A stretch of 64,000 bases of DNA, taken from UBA961 sp049317525. Its GTDB lineage: Bacteria > Bacteroidota > Ignavibacteria > Kapaibacteriales > UBA961. Of the stretch, positions 1-8,970 are shown piece after piece. The stretch covers positions 1 to 64,000 of the forward strand of contig JBMOIC010000006.1 of assembly GCA_049317525.1 (NCBI GenBank), given 5' to 3'. The notes under the pieces were generated by a model. It was not told where the DNA came from and ran no database searches. It saw nothing but the letters and a program-made list of their open reading frames with translations. The position numbers were made by a program, and so were the translations under genes. Position 1 is the first letter of the stretch; each line of letters opens with the position of its first letter.

Positions 1-90
1 CCTAGAGATGAACGCCCTAGAGATGAACATCGGGGTGATGATAGGCATCGTGGTGATGATAGACATCACAATGAAAACCCTCAATCTTAA
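1..90 (+). CDS. C-terminal tail of a protein with Arg/Asp/His-rich repeats (partial)
   Basis: The first 29 codons read openly into a TAA stop at 88-90, so this is the end of a gene that begins before the window. The encoded tail is made of near-identical repeats: PRDE(R/H) twice, then RHRGDD-like units twice, with 15-bp and 18-bp tandem repeats in the DNA. Such charged, disordered tails are common on RNA-binding proteins and DEAD-box helicases, but nothing here identifies the upstream fold. A terminator follows directly, which supports this as a real gene end. Confidence 0.6.
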   Translation, partial: PRDERPRDEHRGDDRHRGDDRHHNENPQS

Positions 91-116
91 ATATATATTG
101 CAATAGTATATAAGTT

Positions 117-147
117 AAAGCCCGAAAATATTCGGGCTTTTTTTTTA
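117..147 (+). terminator. Rho-independent terminator
   Basis: A 10-bp stem (AAAGCCCGAA / TTCGGGCTTT) with an AATA loop runs straight into a run of ten T. It lies 27 nt after the stop of the partial gene at 1-90 and ends that transcript. Confidence 0.9.
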
Positions 148-202
148 TTTGTTTTACCTATATTACTATCATGAATTTATTCCATGATTTTTTGATTTTC
201 AT

Positions 203-1390
203 ATGCCATTAACAGCTATACCCTATATAGGAATTTTATATTTAGTGCTTTTAGAAATAATGAGCATTTATTTTATTATGCCTTTCCCAGGAAGCCAAAA
301 TATAAACACCATAAACATTTCATATTTTATCCATTCTCATATCTATGTATTAAGAATAGTAGGAATACTAATAAGTATTTATGGCGCATATATCTTTTTT
401 ACAGAATTGCATGGTTGGTTTCATAGGGCATTCATTGGATTGTTATTTCTGATATATATTTTTATCATATATACCATAAATACATCCATATCAGCTGATA
501 AAATGTTTTTACAACCAAATATGGTAGCTTTTTCAGATATAAATAACTCACCTTTAACACCGAATGATATAGTTATTGGAACCACAATAAATGGTGAGTC
601 TAAAGCGTATCCTTTAGAATATGTTGGATATCATCATCAGATTCGAGATGTTATTGGAGATGTTCCTGTTATGATTACTTACTGTACAGTATGCAGAACA
701 GGGAGAATATGGAGTCCAATTGTGAATGGTAAATTAGAAGAATTCAGATTAGTTGGAATGGATCAATTCAATGCCATGTTTGAAGATAACACCACGGGAT
801 CTTGGTGGAGGCAAGTAAATGGAGAGGCAGTTGCTGGTTCAATGAAAGGCACAAAACTATCTGAATTCCCTATATATCAAATGTCTTTTTCAGCCTGGAA
901 AGATAAATACCCACATTCAAAAATTATGTTACCGGATTTATCTTTTCAAAGTGAGTATCAACATTTAAAAGGATATGCAAAAGGTACTTTGCAAAGTACA
1001 CTGATTGGGAAGAACCACAATAAATGGCAAAATAAATCCTGGATTATTGGGGTTACATTGAATAATCTTTCTAAGGCTTATGATTGGAGTGATTTACTTA
1101 AACACCGTATTATCATCGATAATATAGGGTCTTCTACAATTATTCTTTCTGTTTTATCTGATAACTCTACTTTTCAAGTATTTTCTTCACTCATGGATCA
1201 GCAACAGTTACATTTTTATACATCTAAAGACGGATTCATCATAGATTCTGAAACTAAGTCAACATGGGATGCCAAAGGATATTGTATTGAAGGAATTTAT
1301 CGAGGAAAACAACTACATCATATTCAGGGTTATCAAGAATTTTGGCATTCATGGAAAACATTTCATCCAGAAACCGAAAAATTTAATTAA
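203..1390 (+). CDS. DUF3179 domain membrane protein
   Basis: A 395-residue protein. Three hydrophobic segments come first (about residues 4-26, 46-69 and 76-93), followed by a DUF3179 domain from about residue 100 to the end. The family hallmark is visible as TYCTVCRTGRIW, with Cys161 and Cys164 forming a CxxC pair, and as the later GSWWRQVNGEAVAG segment. The biochemical role of DUF3179 is not known. The CxxC pair could bind a metal or do redox chemistry, but that is inference. The domain probably faces the periplasm after the three N-terminal helices. The gene stands alone between a terminator and the promoter-like motif at 1457. Confidence 0.8.
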   Translation: MPLTAIPYIGILYLVLLEIMSIYFIMPFPGSQNINTINISYFIHSHIYVLRIVGILISIYGAYIFFTELHGWFHRAFIGLLFLIYIFIIYTINTSISADKMFLQPNMVAFSDINNSPLTPNDIVIGTTINGESKAYPLEYVGYHHQIRDVIGDVPVMITYCTVCRTGRIWSPIVNGKLEEFRLVGMDQFNAMFEDNTTGSWWRQVNGEAVAGSMKGTKLSEFPIYQMSFSAWKDKYPHSKIMLPDLSFQSEYQHLKGYAKGTLQSTLIGKNHNKWQNKSWIIGVTLNNLSKAYDWSDLLKHRIIIDNIGSSTIILSVLSDNSTFQVFSSLMDQQQLHFYTSKDGFIIDSETKSTWDAKGYCIEGIYRGKQLHHIQGYQEFWHSWKTFHPETEKFN

Positions 1391-1456
1391 AGCAATCTAA
1401 AATTTTCATATGGACAGTTTTTTATTTTGATATTACACCATCACATGTCCTATTCG

Positions 1457-1464
1457 TATTTTTG
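1457..1464 (+). promoter_or_regulatory. Candidate -7 promoter element upstream of the ABC exporter
   Basis: TATTTTTG matches the Bacteroidota -7 consensus TAnnTTTG exactly and sits 40 nt before the ATG at 1505. No TTTG is seen at the expected 19-21 nt spacing upstream, so the support is the octamer and its position only. Confidence 0.35.
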
Positions 1465-1504
1465 TGATTAACTGTCTGAATTATTACCCATAAATATTCT
1501 ATAC

Positions 1505-3277
1505 ATGCAAAACAATGACGAGAAATTGTATAGTTCTGTTGATTATACTTTACTCAAAAGACTTCTTCATTTCGTAAAACCTTATAGGCTCACCCTTTTC
1601 TTTTTATTCTTTTTAACAGTGATTGCCTCGGGATTATCTCCATTACGCCCCTATTTATCTAAAATTGGTATCGATACGTATATAACCAATAAAGATGAAT
1701 CAGGATTATTGATGATTGTAGCCTTAGTGCTTTGTGTGCTTTTACTACATAGCTTTTTAAATTATATAACTACATTATTATTGCAAAGAACAGGGCAAAA
1801 AATTCTATTTGATATTAGAATGGCTGTATTTACACATATACAGTCTTTATCTTTAAGAAGCTATGATACAACACCCGTAGGCAGACTAGTCACTAGAGTA
1901 ACAAATGATATTGAAGCATTAAACGAATTGTTTTCTTCTGGAGTAGTTACTATTTTTTCTGATATTTTCCTTATTCTGTTTATTGTTAGCTTTATGTTTG
2001 CAATAAGTTGGGAAGTAACATTAGTTACTATTGGTGTTTTGCCAGTATTATTTACAGCTACTGTTATTTTTAGAAAAAAAGTAAGGGTTGTATATAGTGA
2101 ATCTCGTAGACTTATTGGCAAATTAAATGCATTCCTTAATGAATATATCACCGGAATCACAACTATTCAATTGTACTCTCAAGAGAAAGCTAGATTTAAA
2201 CATTTTGATGATATAAATTCTGAGCATCGTGATGTTCAATTAAAAACCATCTTTTACTATGCCCTATTTTTTCCTGTTGTAGAGTTTACAAGCGCTTTAG
2301 CTTTAGCATTAATTTTATGGTATACTTCTACGAATATTTTTAATGGCATTATGACATTAGGCATCTTGATAGCATTCACCCAATATGCAGAAATGTTCTT
2401 TAGGCCCATTAGAGATTTAACCGAAAAATATAATACTCTTCAAAGTGCTATTGCAGCTGCAGAAAGAATTTTTGATATACTAGATACACCAATCCCTACT
2501 AAAGATATCGTTCATGCTGCTAAAATGGATAGTATTCAACATGAAATATCTTTTAACAATGTTAGTTTTGGTTATGTATCAAATAAACATGTACTGCACA
2601 ATATTTCCTTTACTGTAAACAAAGGAGAAATGATAGCAATAGTAGGTGCTACTGGTTCTGGCAAAAGCTCTTTGATTAATCTTCTGTGTAGATTTTATGA
2701 TATAGACCAAGGAACAATTACAATCGATGGAATTGATATACGCACATTACAACAACAATCATTACGTTCTCATATTGCCTTGGTACTGCAAGATGTCTTC
2801 CTTTTTTCTCGATCAGTTGCTGATAATATCTCATTAGGAAATCCCAATATTACCAGAGATCATATAATTCAAGCAGCAAAAGCACTTGGAGCTTATGATT
2901 TTATTCAATCTTTACCACAAGGTTTTGATACAATCATGATAGAAAGAGCAGGTACTTTATCAGTAGGACAAAAGCAACTCATTTCTTTTTGTAGAGCTTT
3001 AGCTTTTAATCCAGATCTACTGATTTTAGATGAAGCAACCTCCAGTATTGATACAGAAACCGAGCAATTGATAAATACTTCATTGGATACATTATTGCAT
3101 AATAGAACATCAATCGTTATTGCTCATAGATTGTCAACAATTCAAAGGGCTGATAAGATATTAGTTTTGCATCAAGGAGAATTAAAAGAAAGCGGAAATC
3201 ATCAAGAATTATTGGCCTTAAATGGCTTATATGCAAGGCTTTATCGCTTACAATATGTAGATAATACTATGCTTTGA
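1505..3277 (+). CDS. ABC exporter, fused permease and ATPase
   Basis: A 590-residue half-transporter of the MsbA/MdlB type: six membrane helices in the first 310 residues, then one nucleotide-binding domain. Walker A is GATGSGKSS (about 381-389), the signature is LSVGQ (about 485-489), Walker B is LLILDEATSS (about 504-513) and the H-loop is IAHRLST. The signature has Val where most have Gly (LSGGQ), a variant known in heterodimeric bacterial exporters. No partner half-transporter is adjacent, so it may be a homodimer or pair with a distant gene. Substrate is unknown; lipids or drugs are typical. It opens the + strand run that continues to 14855. Confidence 0.92.
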   Translation: MQNNDEKLYSSVDYTLLKRLLHFVKPYRLTLFFLFFLTVIASGLSPLRPYLSKIGIDTYITNKDESGLLMIVALVLCVLLLHSFLNYITTLLLQRTGQKILFDIRMAVFTHIQSLSLRSYDTTPVGRLVTRVTNDIEALNELFSSGVVTIFSDIFLILFIVSFMFAISWEVTLVTIGVLPVLFTATVIFRKKVRVVYSESRRLIGKLNAFLNEYITGITTIQLYSQEKARFKHFDDINSEHRDVQLKTIFYYALFFPVVEFTSALALALILWYTSTNIFNGIMTLGILIAFTQYAEMFFRPIRDLTEKYNTLQSAIAAAERIFDILDTPIPTKDIVHAAKMDSIQHEISFNNVSFGYVSNKHVLHNISFTVNKGEMIAIVGATGSGKSSLINLLCRFYDIDQGTITIDGIDIRTLQQQSLRSHIALVLQDVFLFSRSVADNISLGNPNITRDHIIQAAKALGAYDFIQSLPQGFDTIMIERAGTLSVGQKQLISFCRALAFNPDLLILDEATSSIDTETEQLINTSLDTLLHNRTSIVIAHRLSTIQRADKILVLHQGELKESGNHQELLALNGLYARLYRLQYVDNTML

Positions 3278-3345
3278 TCTTTTTACTTTTAACACGCAAA
3301 CAAAATTATTACTTTGTATTTATTTCATTTTTAAAGGGTTATGTT

Positions 3346-4287
3346 ATGTCTGAATTATTGATTTTTTTTCTGATTATCGGCCTCATTATCGTATTGGGAT
3401 CTTTAAGGACTGTTTCTCAGGGTACAGTTGCCGTTATTACTACATTTGGGAAATACAGAAGAGTTATGTCGCCAGGGCTAAATCTTAAACTTCCAATTAT
3501 TGAAACTATCCATAAAAGGATTTCTGTACAAAATAGATCTGCAGAGCTTGAGTTTCAAGCAATTACTGTAGACCAAGCAACTGTTCAATTTAAAGCAATG
3601 TTATTATATGCTGTGTTAAACCAGCTTGAAGATACAATTGTAAATGTTGCTTTTAAATTTGTTGATGACCGTAATTTCATGCAAGCTTTAGTAAGAACAG
3701 TTGAAGGTGCTGTAAGAAGCTATGTAGCTACAAAAAAACAATCAGAAATTTTATTGCTTAGAAGAGAATTAATTGAGCATGTAAAAGATCAATTAGACTC
3801 TACTTTAGAATCATGGGGCTATCATTTGTTAGATTTACAGATGAATGATATTATATTCGACCAAGCAATTATGGATTCAATGGCAAAAGTTGTTGCTTCT
3901 AATAATTTAAAAGCTGCGGCAGAAAATGAAGGACAGGCATTATTAATTACCAAAACTAAGCAAGCTGAGGCCGAAGGTAATGCTATAAAAATTAGTGCTA
4001 CTGCAGAAAAAGAAGCTGCTCAGATGCGTGGACAAGGTATATCACTATTCCGTCAAGAAGTTGCCAAAGGCATGAGCGAAGCGATTAAATCAATGGATAA
4101 TGCTAATGCTGATGCTTCAGTAATCTTATTTTCTATGTGGAATGAAACATTAAGACATGTTGCAGAGCATGGCAAAGGAAATGTGATCTTTATCGACGGA
4201 TCAACCGAAGGCATGAATAAAACATTAAAAGAATTGATAGCTGTGTCTCAGGGCGATATTATGAAAGAAGCAAGAAAACATGCCTAA
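3346..4287 (+). CDS. SPFH/band-7 (prohibitin-like) membrane protein
   Basis: A 313-residue protein with one N-terminal membrane helix (about residues 3-18), an SPFH/band-7 domain (about 20-200; QGTVAVITTFGKYRRVMSPG is typical), and an Ala/Glu/Lys-rich coiled coil (about 200-245). Members form large ring oligomers on the inner membrane and often work with membrane proteases. The frame is open from 3274, but the ATG at 3346 is chosen because AAAGGG lies 7 nt upstream and the helix follows at once. The upstream alternative would overlap the end of the ABC gene and add a poor leader. Its stop is 2 nt before the next gene. Confidence 0.85.
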   Translation: MSELLIFFLIIGLIIVLGSLRTVSQGTVAVITTFGKYRRVMSPGLNLKLPIIETIHKRISVQNRSAELEFQAITVDQATVQFKAMLLYAVLNQLEDTIVNVAFKFVDDRNFMQALVRTVEGAVRSYVATKKQSEILLLRRELIEHVKDQLDSTLESWGYHLLDLQMNDIIFDQAIMDSMAKVVASNNLKAAAENEGQALLITKTKQAEAEGNAIKISATAEKEAAQMRGQGISLFRQEVAKGMSEAIKSMDNANADASVILFSMWNETLRHVAEHGKGNVIFIDGSTEGMNKTLKELIAVSQGDIMKEARKHA

Positions 4288-4289
4288 TT

Positions 4290-7200
4290 ATGTCATATAT
4301 TCTTACAAATACAGCATTCAATAATTTAGGCAATAAAAAGAAGAGATTCAGAGAAGTTCTTGGTGATATCATACAGCAAGATGAACTTGGTATCTATTGT
4401 TTAATTGTTCCTACTGGAAGACGTAAAAGGGCTCTGGAAAGGGCCCTTATTCGTGATTTTTATTTAGTACATTCAAAACCCACCCAACAGCTTTCTTGTT
4501 ATACATTAGAGAGTTTTGTCCTATATATTTTCAATACGCTTTACCCAGGTGAACAATATGCAATTATCTCGGATGCATATAGATTGTTATTGTTTGAGAA
4601 AGCTGCATCAGAAAGTTCACTTTCTTTTTTTTCAGGAAATAATGAAAATTTATCGATTCATACGATAGAGAAATGTGCAGAATTGCTTTATGGTGTTAGA
4701 ATGGATGGAATAGATTCGCAATCACTATTTGCCGATATTCAGCAAGCCATAGAAAACCCAGAAAACATTTCTTCTCATTCAATCAAAGATCCCAGTCGTC
4801 TAAAAGATTTAGCCTCAATTCTTAAGATATATGAATCGTATATTGGCAATACTATCCTAGATTATCCAGCAGTATTACAGTTAGTCATCAAAAAACTTCA
4901 GCAAGATCCTTCATTGTGTCAGCAATTTGGCAATATACTCTTGGATGGATTTTCGGAATTCAGAGTACCAGAATTAACATTTTTATCAGCTTTTGCACAT
5001 TCTAACACTCCATGTGCTTGTTACTTAGAGTATTCATCTGATAATCAACCTATGTTTGGGAATTTAAATGAAACGTTTGAATTACTTCAACAAGCAGGTT
5101 TTCAATCAGATACAATTCAAGACGCTTTTAGCTCACCACAATCTTCATTATTTTCTCACCTAAGAGAATGGCTGTTTAATACCAAACAATCAAAATCCTA
5201 TTCGGGTAGTGAACATCTTATCACAGTACTAGAAAGCACAACAGTTCATAATGAAGTTGATTCAATTGCAAAATTCATCAAATGGAAACATGAAAAAGAG
5301 AATATTCCATTACATGAAATGGTAATTGCAACAAGAAATCCAGAGGATTATTCTGGTATTTTTCGAGAAATCTTACCTTTGCACGGGATACCAGTTAATA
5401 TAACTGATAGGCCTAAACTAACGCATTCTCCTCTTGTTACAGCAATCTTCTCGATCCTAAATCTTTTGATATATCAATATCAAAAAAAGGATATTCAAAA
5501 AATATTTAGTAGTGCTTATATCCGTTTGCCCAATACTTCTGCAGCAGATATGTATAGGCTTTCTTTTGATTTTGAGTTAATTACCAGAAAAGAACGATTA
5601 AAAAGTGAATTTTCTCATTATCATTCAGAAACATATTGGCTTAATCAACTACAACATATCATTGCTAAATACACGCATAATGTGAACGTTTTTCGTTCCC
5701 AAAATGATTTGATAAAAGTAAAAGAATATGAAGGATTATTGGCTTCAGCAACACGAATCTATTCAGCTATAGAAACGATTCAATCACTGTTGCCACGTGC
5801 AAAGGCAATATGTTCAACAAAAGAATTTCTTGGATTTATACAAATAACCTTGCAGCATTTTGGTATTCTACAAACCATAGAAGAATTACCGTTACAACAA
5901 GAAGTATTGTCTGAAGCATTCACGTCAATTTCTATGAAAGAAGAAATTGAAAGAGATGTCAGAGCATTAAAAACATTTATCGATACAGTTCAAGAATTAA
6001 CTTTTATTCTGGAACATTCACAAACACATACATTTTTAACATTTCAAGACTATTGTAAACGCTTACAGACAACAATTCGCGGGGCTAAATTTCAAGTTAA
6101 AGAAAAACATGGAACAGGAATTACAATTACTTCTTTAGAACAAATTCGTGAATTAGATTTTAAGCTTATTATTATGTGTGGTATGGTTGACGGACGATTT
6201 CCCTTGCATTATACAGCCGATACATTTATGGGAAAAGAATTAAAAGAATCAGAAGAAAGGCATATCAGAAGAGAAAGAATGCAGTTCTATTTGGCATTAA
6301 TTCATCATTCCCCTATTGATTTTCCAAGATCTTATTTATTTAGCTATCCAACCAATAGCAAAAATGGTGAGCATTTAATTCGTTCTCAATTTGTAGATGC
6401 TATCCTGAAAGTAACAGTCGAGAATCAAACTCTTTGCACAATTTCTGATACTAAAAAAATTGCAGGAAAATCTGATTTTTTACAAGCTTATACTTCTCAT
6501 GCTGAACATATTCATTATCGATTAAAGAATGAAGATGACGAAAATGATAATCAATCAGAATTGAAATTGATGATGACTCATGCAGCTTATTATTGGTCTG
6601 CAAAAGGAATTACAGAACGATTAGCTAATCCACTCCATGATAGCCCAATTAAAACGATATCTGATCATAAAGTTTTTTCTGTCACAGAATTAGATGAATA
6701 TATTGATTGTGGATATAAATATTTTGCAGACAGATTACTCAAGTTACCCTCTACCGAAACAGAATCAAATTGGTTCTCTTCTTTAGAACGAGGTAATTTA
6801 TATCATTCAATTTTTTATCGTTTTTATACACTTATTCAACATGAATATACTGATTCAATTTTACCTAAAGTTCAGTTAATACCTGCTAAACGCAATGATT
6901 ATCAAGAAGCATTGCATAGCATCGCAGTAGAAGAATTATCATATATGTATTATGATCATCCCTTTATGGAACTTGAAAAAAGGGCTATGTTTGGTGATAT
7001 TAATCAAGGTATCAAAGGTACTTTAAGTAGATGGCTTGATGGTGAAATCGATTCCCAAAAAGATGGATTATTCCCTGCTTTATTCGAAACAAGTTTTGGT
7101 GATAAATATAAAAGTAGCAATCAAATTCCACCAATACACATTACCAATCAGATACTTTTACAAGGCAAAATAGATAGAATTGATATCTCTTTAGATAATG

Positions 7201-7610
7201 CATCTTTTAAGATTATTGATTATAAGACAGGAAGCTCAACAATTAGCCAAAAAGATGTAGAAAGCGGGAATAAATTGCAGATGCCACTTTATATTAAGGC
7301 TGCACAATATATCTTAGAACATCAATACAATAGTATAGATCCTAAAGCAGTAAACCCAACATATTATTCATTGCAAGATTTTAAGTCAAAGACTGCATTT
7401 AAAACAAATAGTGATATAGAAGAAAAGATTCAGTCAATTTTGGAAAAAACAGATCAAGAAATCCTAAAAATGAAAGAAGGGCATTTTCCTGTAAAACCAC
7501 TTAATAAAGCTTCATGTACATATTGTAATTATTCTTCTATTTGTAGAATATATACTAAAACTCCTTCGCTTTCTGAACAATTTTCCGAAGAGATAGATTC
7601 ACATTTATGA
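4290..7610 (+). CDS. AddB-like PD-(D/E)XK nuclease with 4Fe-4S cluster
   Basis: A 1,106-residue protein of the AddB/RexB type, involved in double-strand break processing. The C-terminal nuclease domain has Asp962 in GKIDRID and the D977-Y-K979 pair in IIDYKTG. It is bracketed by the Fe-S ligands Cys807 (DCGYKYF) and Cys1076, Cys1079, Cys1085 (CTYCNYSSIC), the known AddB arrangement C...C-x2-C-x5-C. The N-terminal part (VPTGRRKRAL) looks like a degenerate helicase domain, as in AddB. The usual partner, an AddA/UvrD-type helicase-nuclease, is not next to it. It starts 2 nt after the SPFH gene and overlaps the next gene by 4 nt. Confidence 0.85.
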   Translation: MSYILTNTAFNNLGNKKKRFREVLGDIIQQDELGIYCLIVPTGRRKRALERALIRDFYLVHSKPTQQLSCYTLESFVLYIFNTLYPGEQYAIISDAYRLLLFEKAASESSLSFFSGNNENLSIHTIEKCAELLYGVRMDGIDSQSLFADIQQAIENPENISSHSIKDPSRLKDLASILKIYESYIGNTILDYPAVLQLVIKKLQQDPSLCQQFGNILLDGFSEFRVPELTFLSAFAHSNTPCACYLEYSSDNQPMFGNLNETFELLQQAGFQSDTIQDAFSSPQSSLFSHLREWLFNTKQSKSYSGSEHLITVLESTTVHNEVDSIAKFIKWKHEKENIPLHEMVIATRNPEDYSGIFREILPLHGIPVNITDRPKLTHSPLVTAIFSILNLLIYQYQKKDIQKIFSSAYIRLPNTSAADMYRLSFDFELITRKERLKSEFSHYHSETYWLNQLQHIIAKYTHNVNVFRSQNDLIKVKEYEGLLASATRIYSAIETIQSLLPRAKAICSTKEFLGFIQITLQHFGILQTIEELPLQQEVLSEAFTSISMKEEIERDVRALKTFIDTVQELTFILEHSQTHTFLTFQDYCKRLQTTIRGAKFQVKEKHGTGITITSLEQIRELDFKLIIMCGMVDGRFPLHYTADTFMGKELKESEERHIRRERMQFYLALIHHSPIDFPRSYLFSYPTNSKNGEHLIRSQFVDAILKVTVENQTLCTISDTKKIAGKSDFLQAYTSHAEHIHYRLKNEDDENDNQSELKLMMTHAAYYWSAKGITERLANPLHDSPIKTISDHKVFSVTELDEYIDCGYKYFADRLLKLPSTETESNWFSSLERGNLYHSIFYRFYTLIQHEYTDSILPKVQLIPAKRNDYQEALHSIAVEELSYMYYDHPFMELEKRAMFGDINQGIKGTLSRWLDGEIDSQKDGLFPALFETSFGDKYKSSNQIPPIHITNQILLQGKIDRIDISLDNASFKIIDYKTGSSTISQKDVESGNKLQMPLYIKAAQYILEHQYNSIDPKAVNPTYYSLQDFKSKTAFKTNSDIEEKIQSILEKTDQEILKMKEGHFPVKPLNKASCTYCNYSSICRIYTKTPSLSEQFSEEIDSHL

Positions 7611-8170
7611 TTATAGCATTTAATAAACCATTTGGTGTACTTTCTCAGTTTACATCTGATTCCAGCACATATCGAACTTTATCTGATTTTAATTTTCCAC
7701 AAGGTGTTTATCCACTTGGAAGATTAGATGCTGATTCTGAAGGATTATTATTATTAAGCGATGAAAAGCAGATAAATAATGCCTTATTACATCCAAATAA
7801 TGCTCATAAAAGAACATATTGGGTGCAAGTAGAAGGTGCTATTCAAGATTCAGACTTATCGTCTATTCGAAGAGGAACCTTAAGTATACAAGGTAGGAAG
7901 CTTTTACCCGGCAATGCTGAAATCTTGACAGATCTAACCATAGAACCCAGAAATCCACCTATTAGAGTAAGAAAATTTATTCCTGATTCATGGATAAGTC
8001 TTACTTTGATAGAAGGTAAAAATCGTCAAGTGAGAAAAATGACAGCTGCAATTGGATATCCAACTTTACGATTGATAAGAGTAGCTATTGGAAATTTTAG
8101 GCCTAATGATATTCATCCTGGTACTTGGCGAGAAATAACTGCCAATGAATTAGATTCAATTTTTGCTTAA
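7607..8170 (+). CDS. rluE: 23S rRNA pseudouridine synthase, RluE-type
   Basis: A 187-residue enzyme of the RsuA/RluB/E/F family without an S4 domain, as in RluE. The catalytic motif GRLDADSEG places the nucleophile at Asp41. The opening FNKPFGVLSQFT and the later KNRQVRKM segment are typical for the subfamily. RluE modifies one uridine in 23S rRNA (U2457 in E. coli). The ATG overlaps the preceding stop (ATGA), so translation is coupled to the nuclease gene. A second synthase of this superfamily, RluB-type with an S4 domain, lies at 43537-44541. Confidence 0.88.
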   Translation: MIIAFNKPFGVLSQFTSDSSTYRTLSDFNFPQGVYPLGRLDADSEGLLLLSDEKQINNALLHPNNAHKRTYWVQVEGAIQDSDLSSIRRGTLSIQGRKLLPGNAEILTDLTIEPRNPPIRVRKFIPDSWISLTLIEGKNRQVRKMTAAIGYPTLRLIRVAIGNFRPNDIHPGTWREITANELDSIFA

Positions 8171-8183
8171 TTTTTGATAAACA

Positions 8184-8897
8184 ATGGATTGTCTATATGC
8201 TCCCGATCTTCATGAAGATTCTACAATAATCAGTGTAGAAAAAGATGAAGTAAAACACGCTAAATCGCTTAGATTAAAGTTAGGTGAAAGAGTTCTTTTA
8301 AGCTCTGGTACTGGTTTAATTGCTTTATGTACTCTACAATCTATCAATCATCAACAAGCAGTATTTTCTATTCATGAAATAAGAAAAAACATTCATGAAT
8401 TACCCGGTAGATTTGCTATTGCAATAGGAATATTGCATCATAAAGAAAGAATGGAATACATGATTGAAAAACTTACTGAATTAGGTATAACAGACTTTTA
8501 CCCTTTAATAAGTGCTCATGCTGAATCACATTCTTGTGATGAAAAAAGATTAATGAGTAAAATGGTCTCTGCCTTAAAACAATGTAAAAGAAGTGTTTTA
8601 CCTGTTTTACATAAACCCATTACAATTAATGATTTACATACTATTTCTACACAATATACTATCCATATATTAGCAGATCCAAGTGGCAAGAATAGCATCG
8701 ATTATCCTCAGTATACCAATACTAACAACAATTCGATAATCGCTTTTATTGGTCCTGAAGGAGGTTTTTCTGCTCAAGAATTGCAGATAATTTCATCAAT
8801 TCCTACAATTCAAACTTTGTCTTTAGGCAATAGAAGATTAAGAGCAGAAACTGCTGCAATTGCAGTAAGTTCGATTATACAATATACTTGGCAATAA
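8184..8897 (+). CDS. rsmE: 16S rRNA (uracil-1498-N3)-methyltransferase
   Basis: A 237-residue SPOUT methyltransferase of normal RsmE length. The SAM-binding knot is marked by GPEGG at residues 190-194 and by LGNRRLRAETA near residues 214-224. It methylates N3 of U1498 in the decoding centre of 16S rRNA using SAM. It follows the RluE-type gene by 13 nt, forming a small rRNA-modification pair. Confidence 0.93.
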   Translation: MDCLYAPDLHEDSTIISVEKDEVKHAKSLRLKLGERVLLSSGTGLIALCTLQSINHQQAVFSIHEIRKNIHELPGRFAIAIGILHHKERMEYMIEKLTELGITDFYPLISAHAESHSCDEKRLMSKMVSALKQCKRSVLPVLHKPITINDLHTISTQYTIHILADPSGKNSIDYPQYTNTNNNSIIAFIGPEGGFSAQELQIISSIPTIQTLSLGNRRLRAETAAIAVSSIIQYTWQ

Positions 8898-8970
8898 AGT
8901 TTTATTTTAGTGTAGATATGCAGCATTGCAATAACATAATATCTAATTTTCTTTCTTATATGAAAATCCT

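Noticed and set aside
1861..2160. A 99-codon open frame on the minus strand
   Set aside because: It lies fully inside the ABC exporter gene on the other strand and shows no domain or signal; a chance frame.
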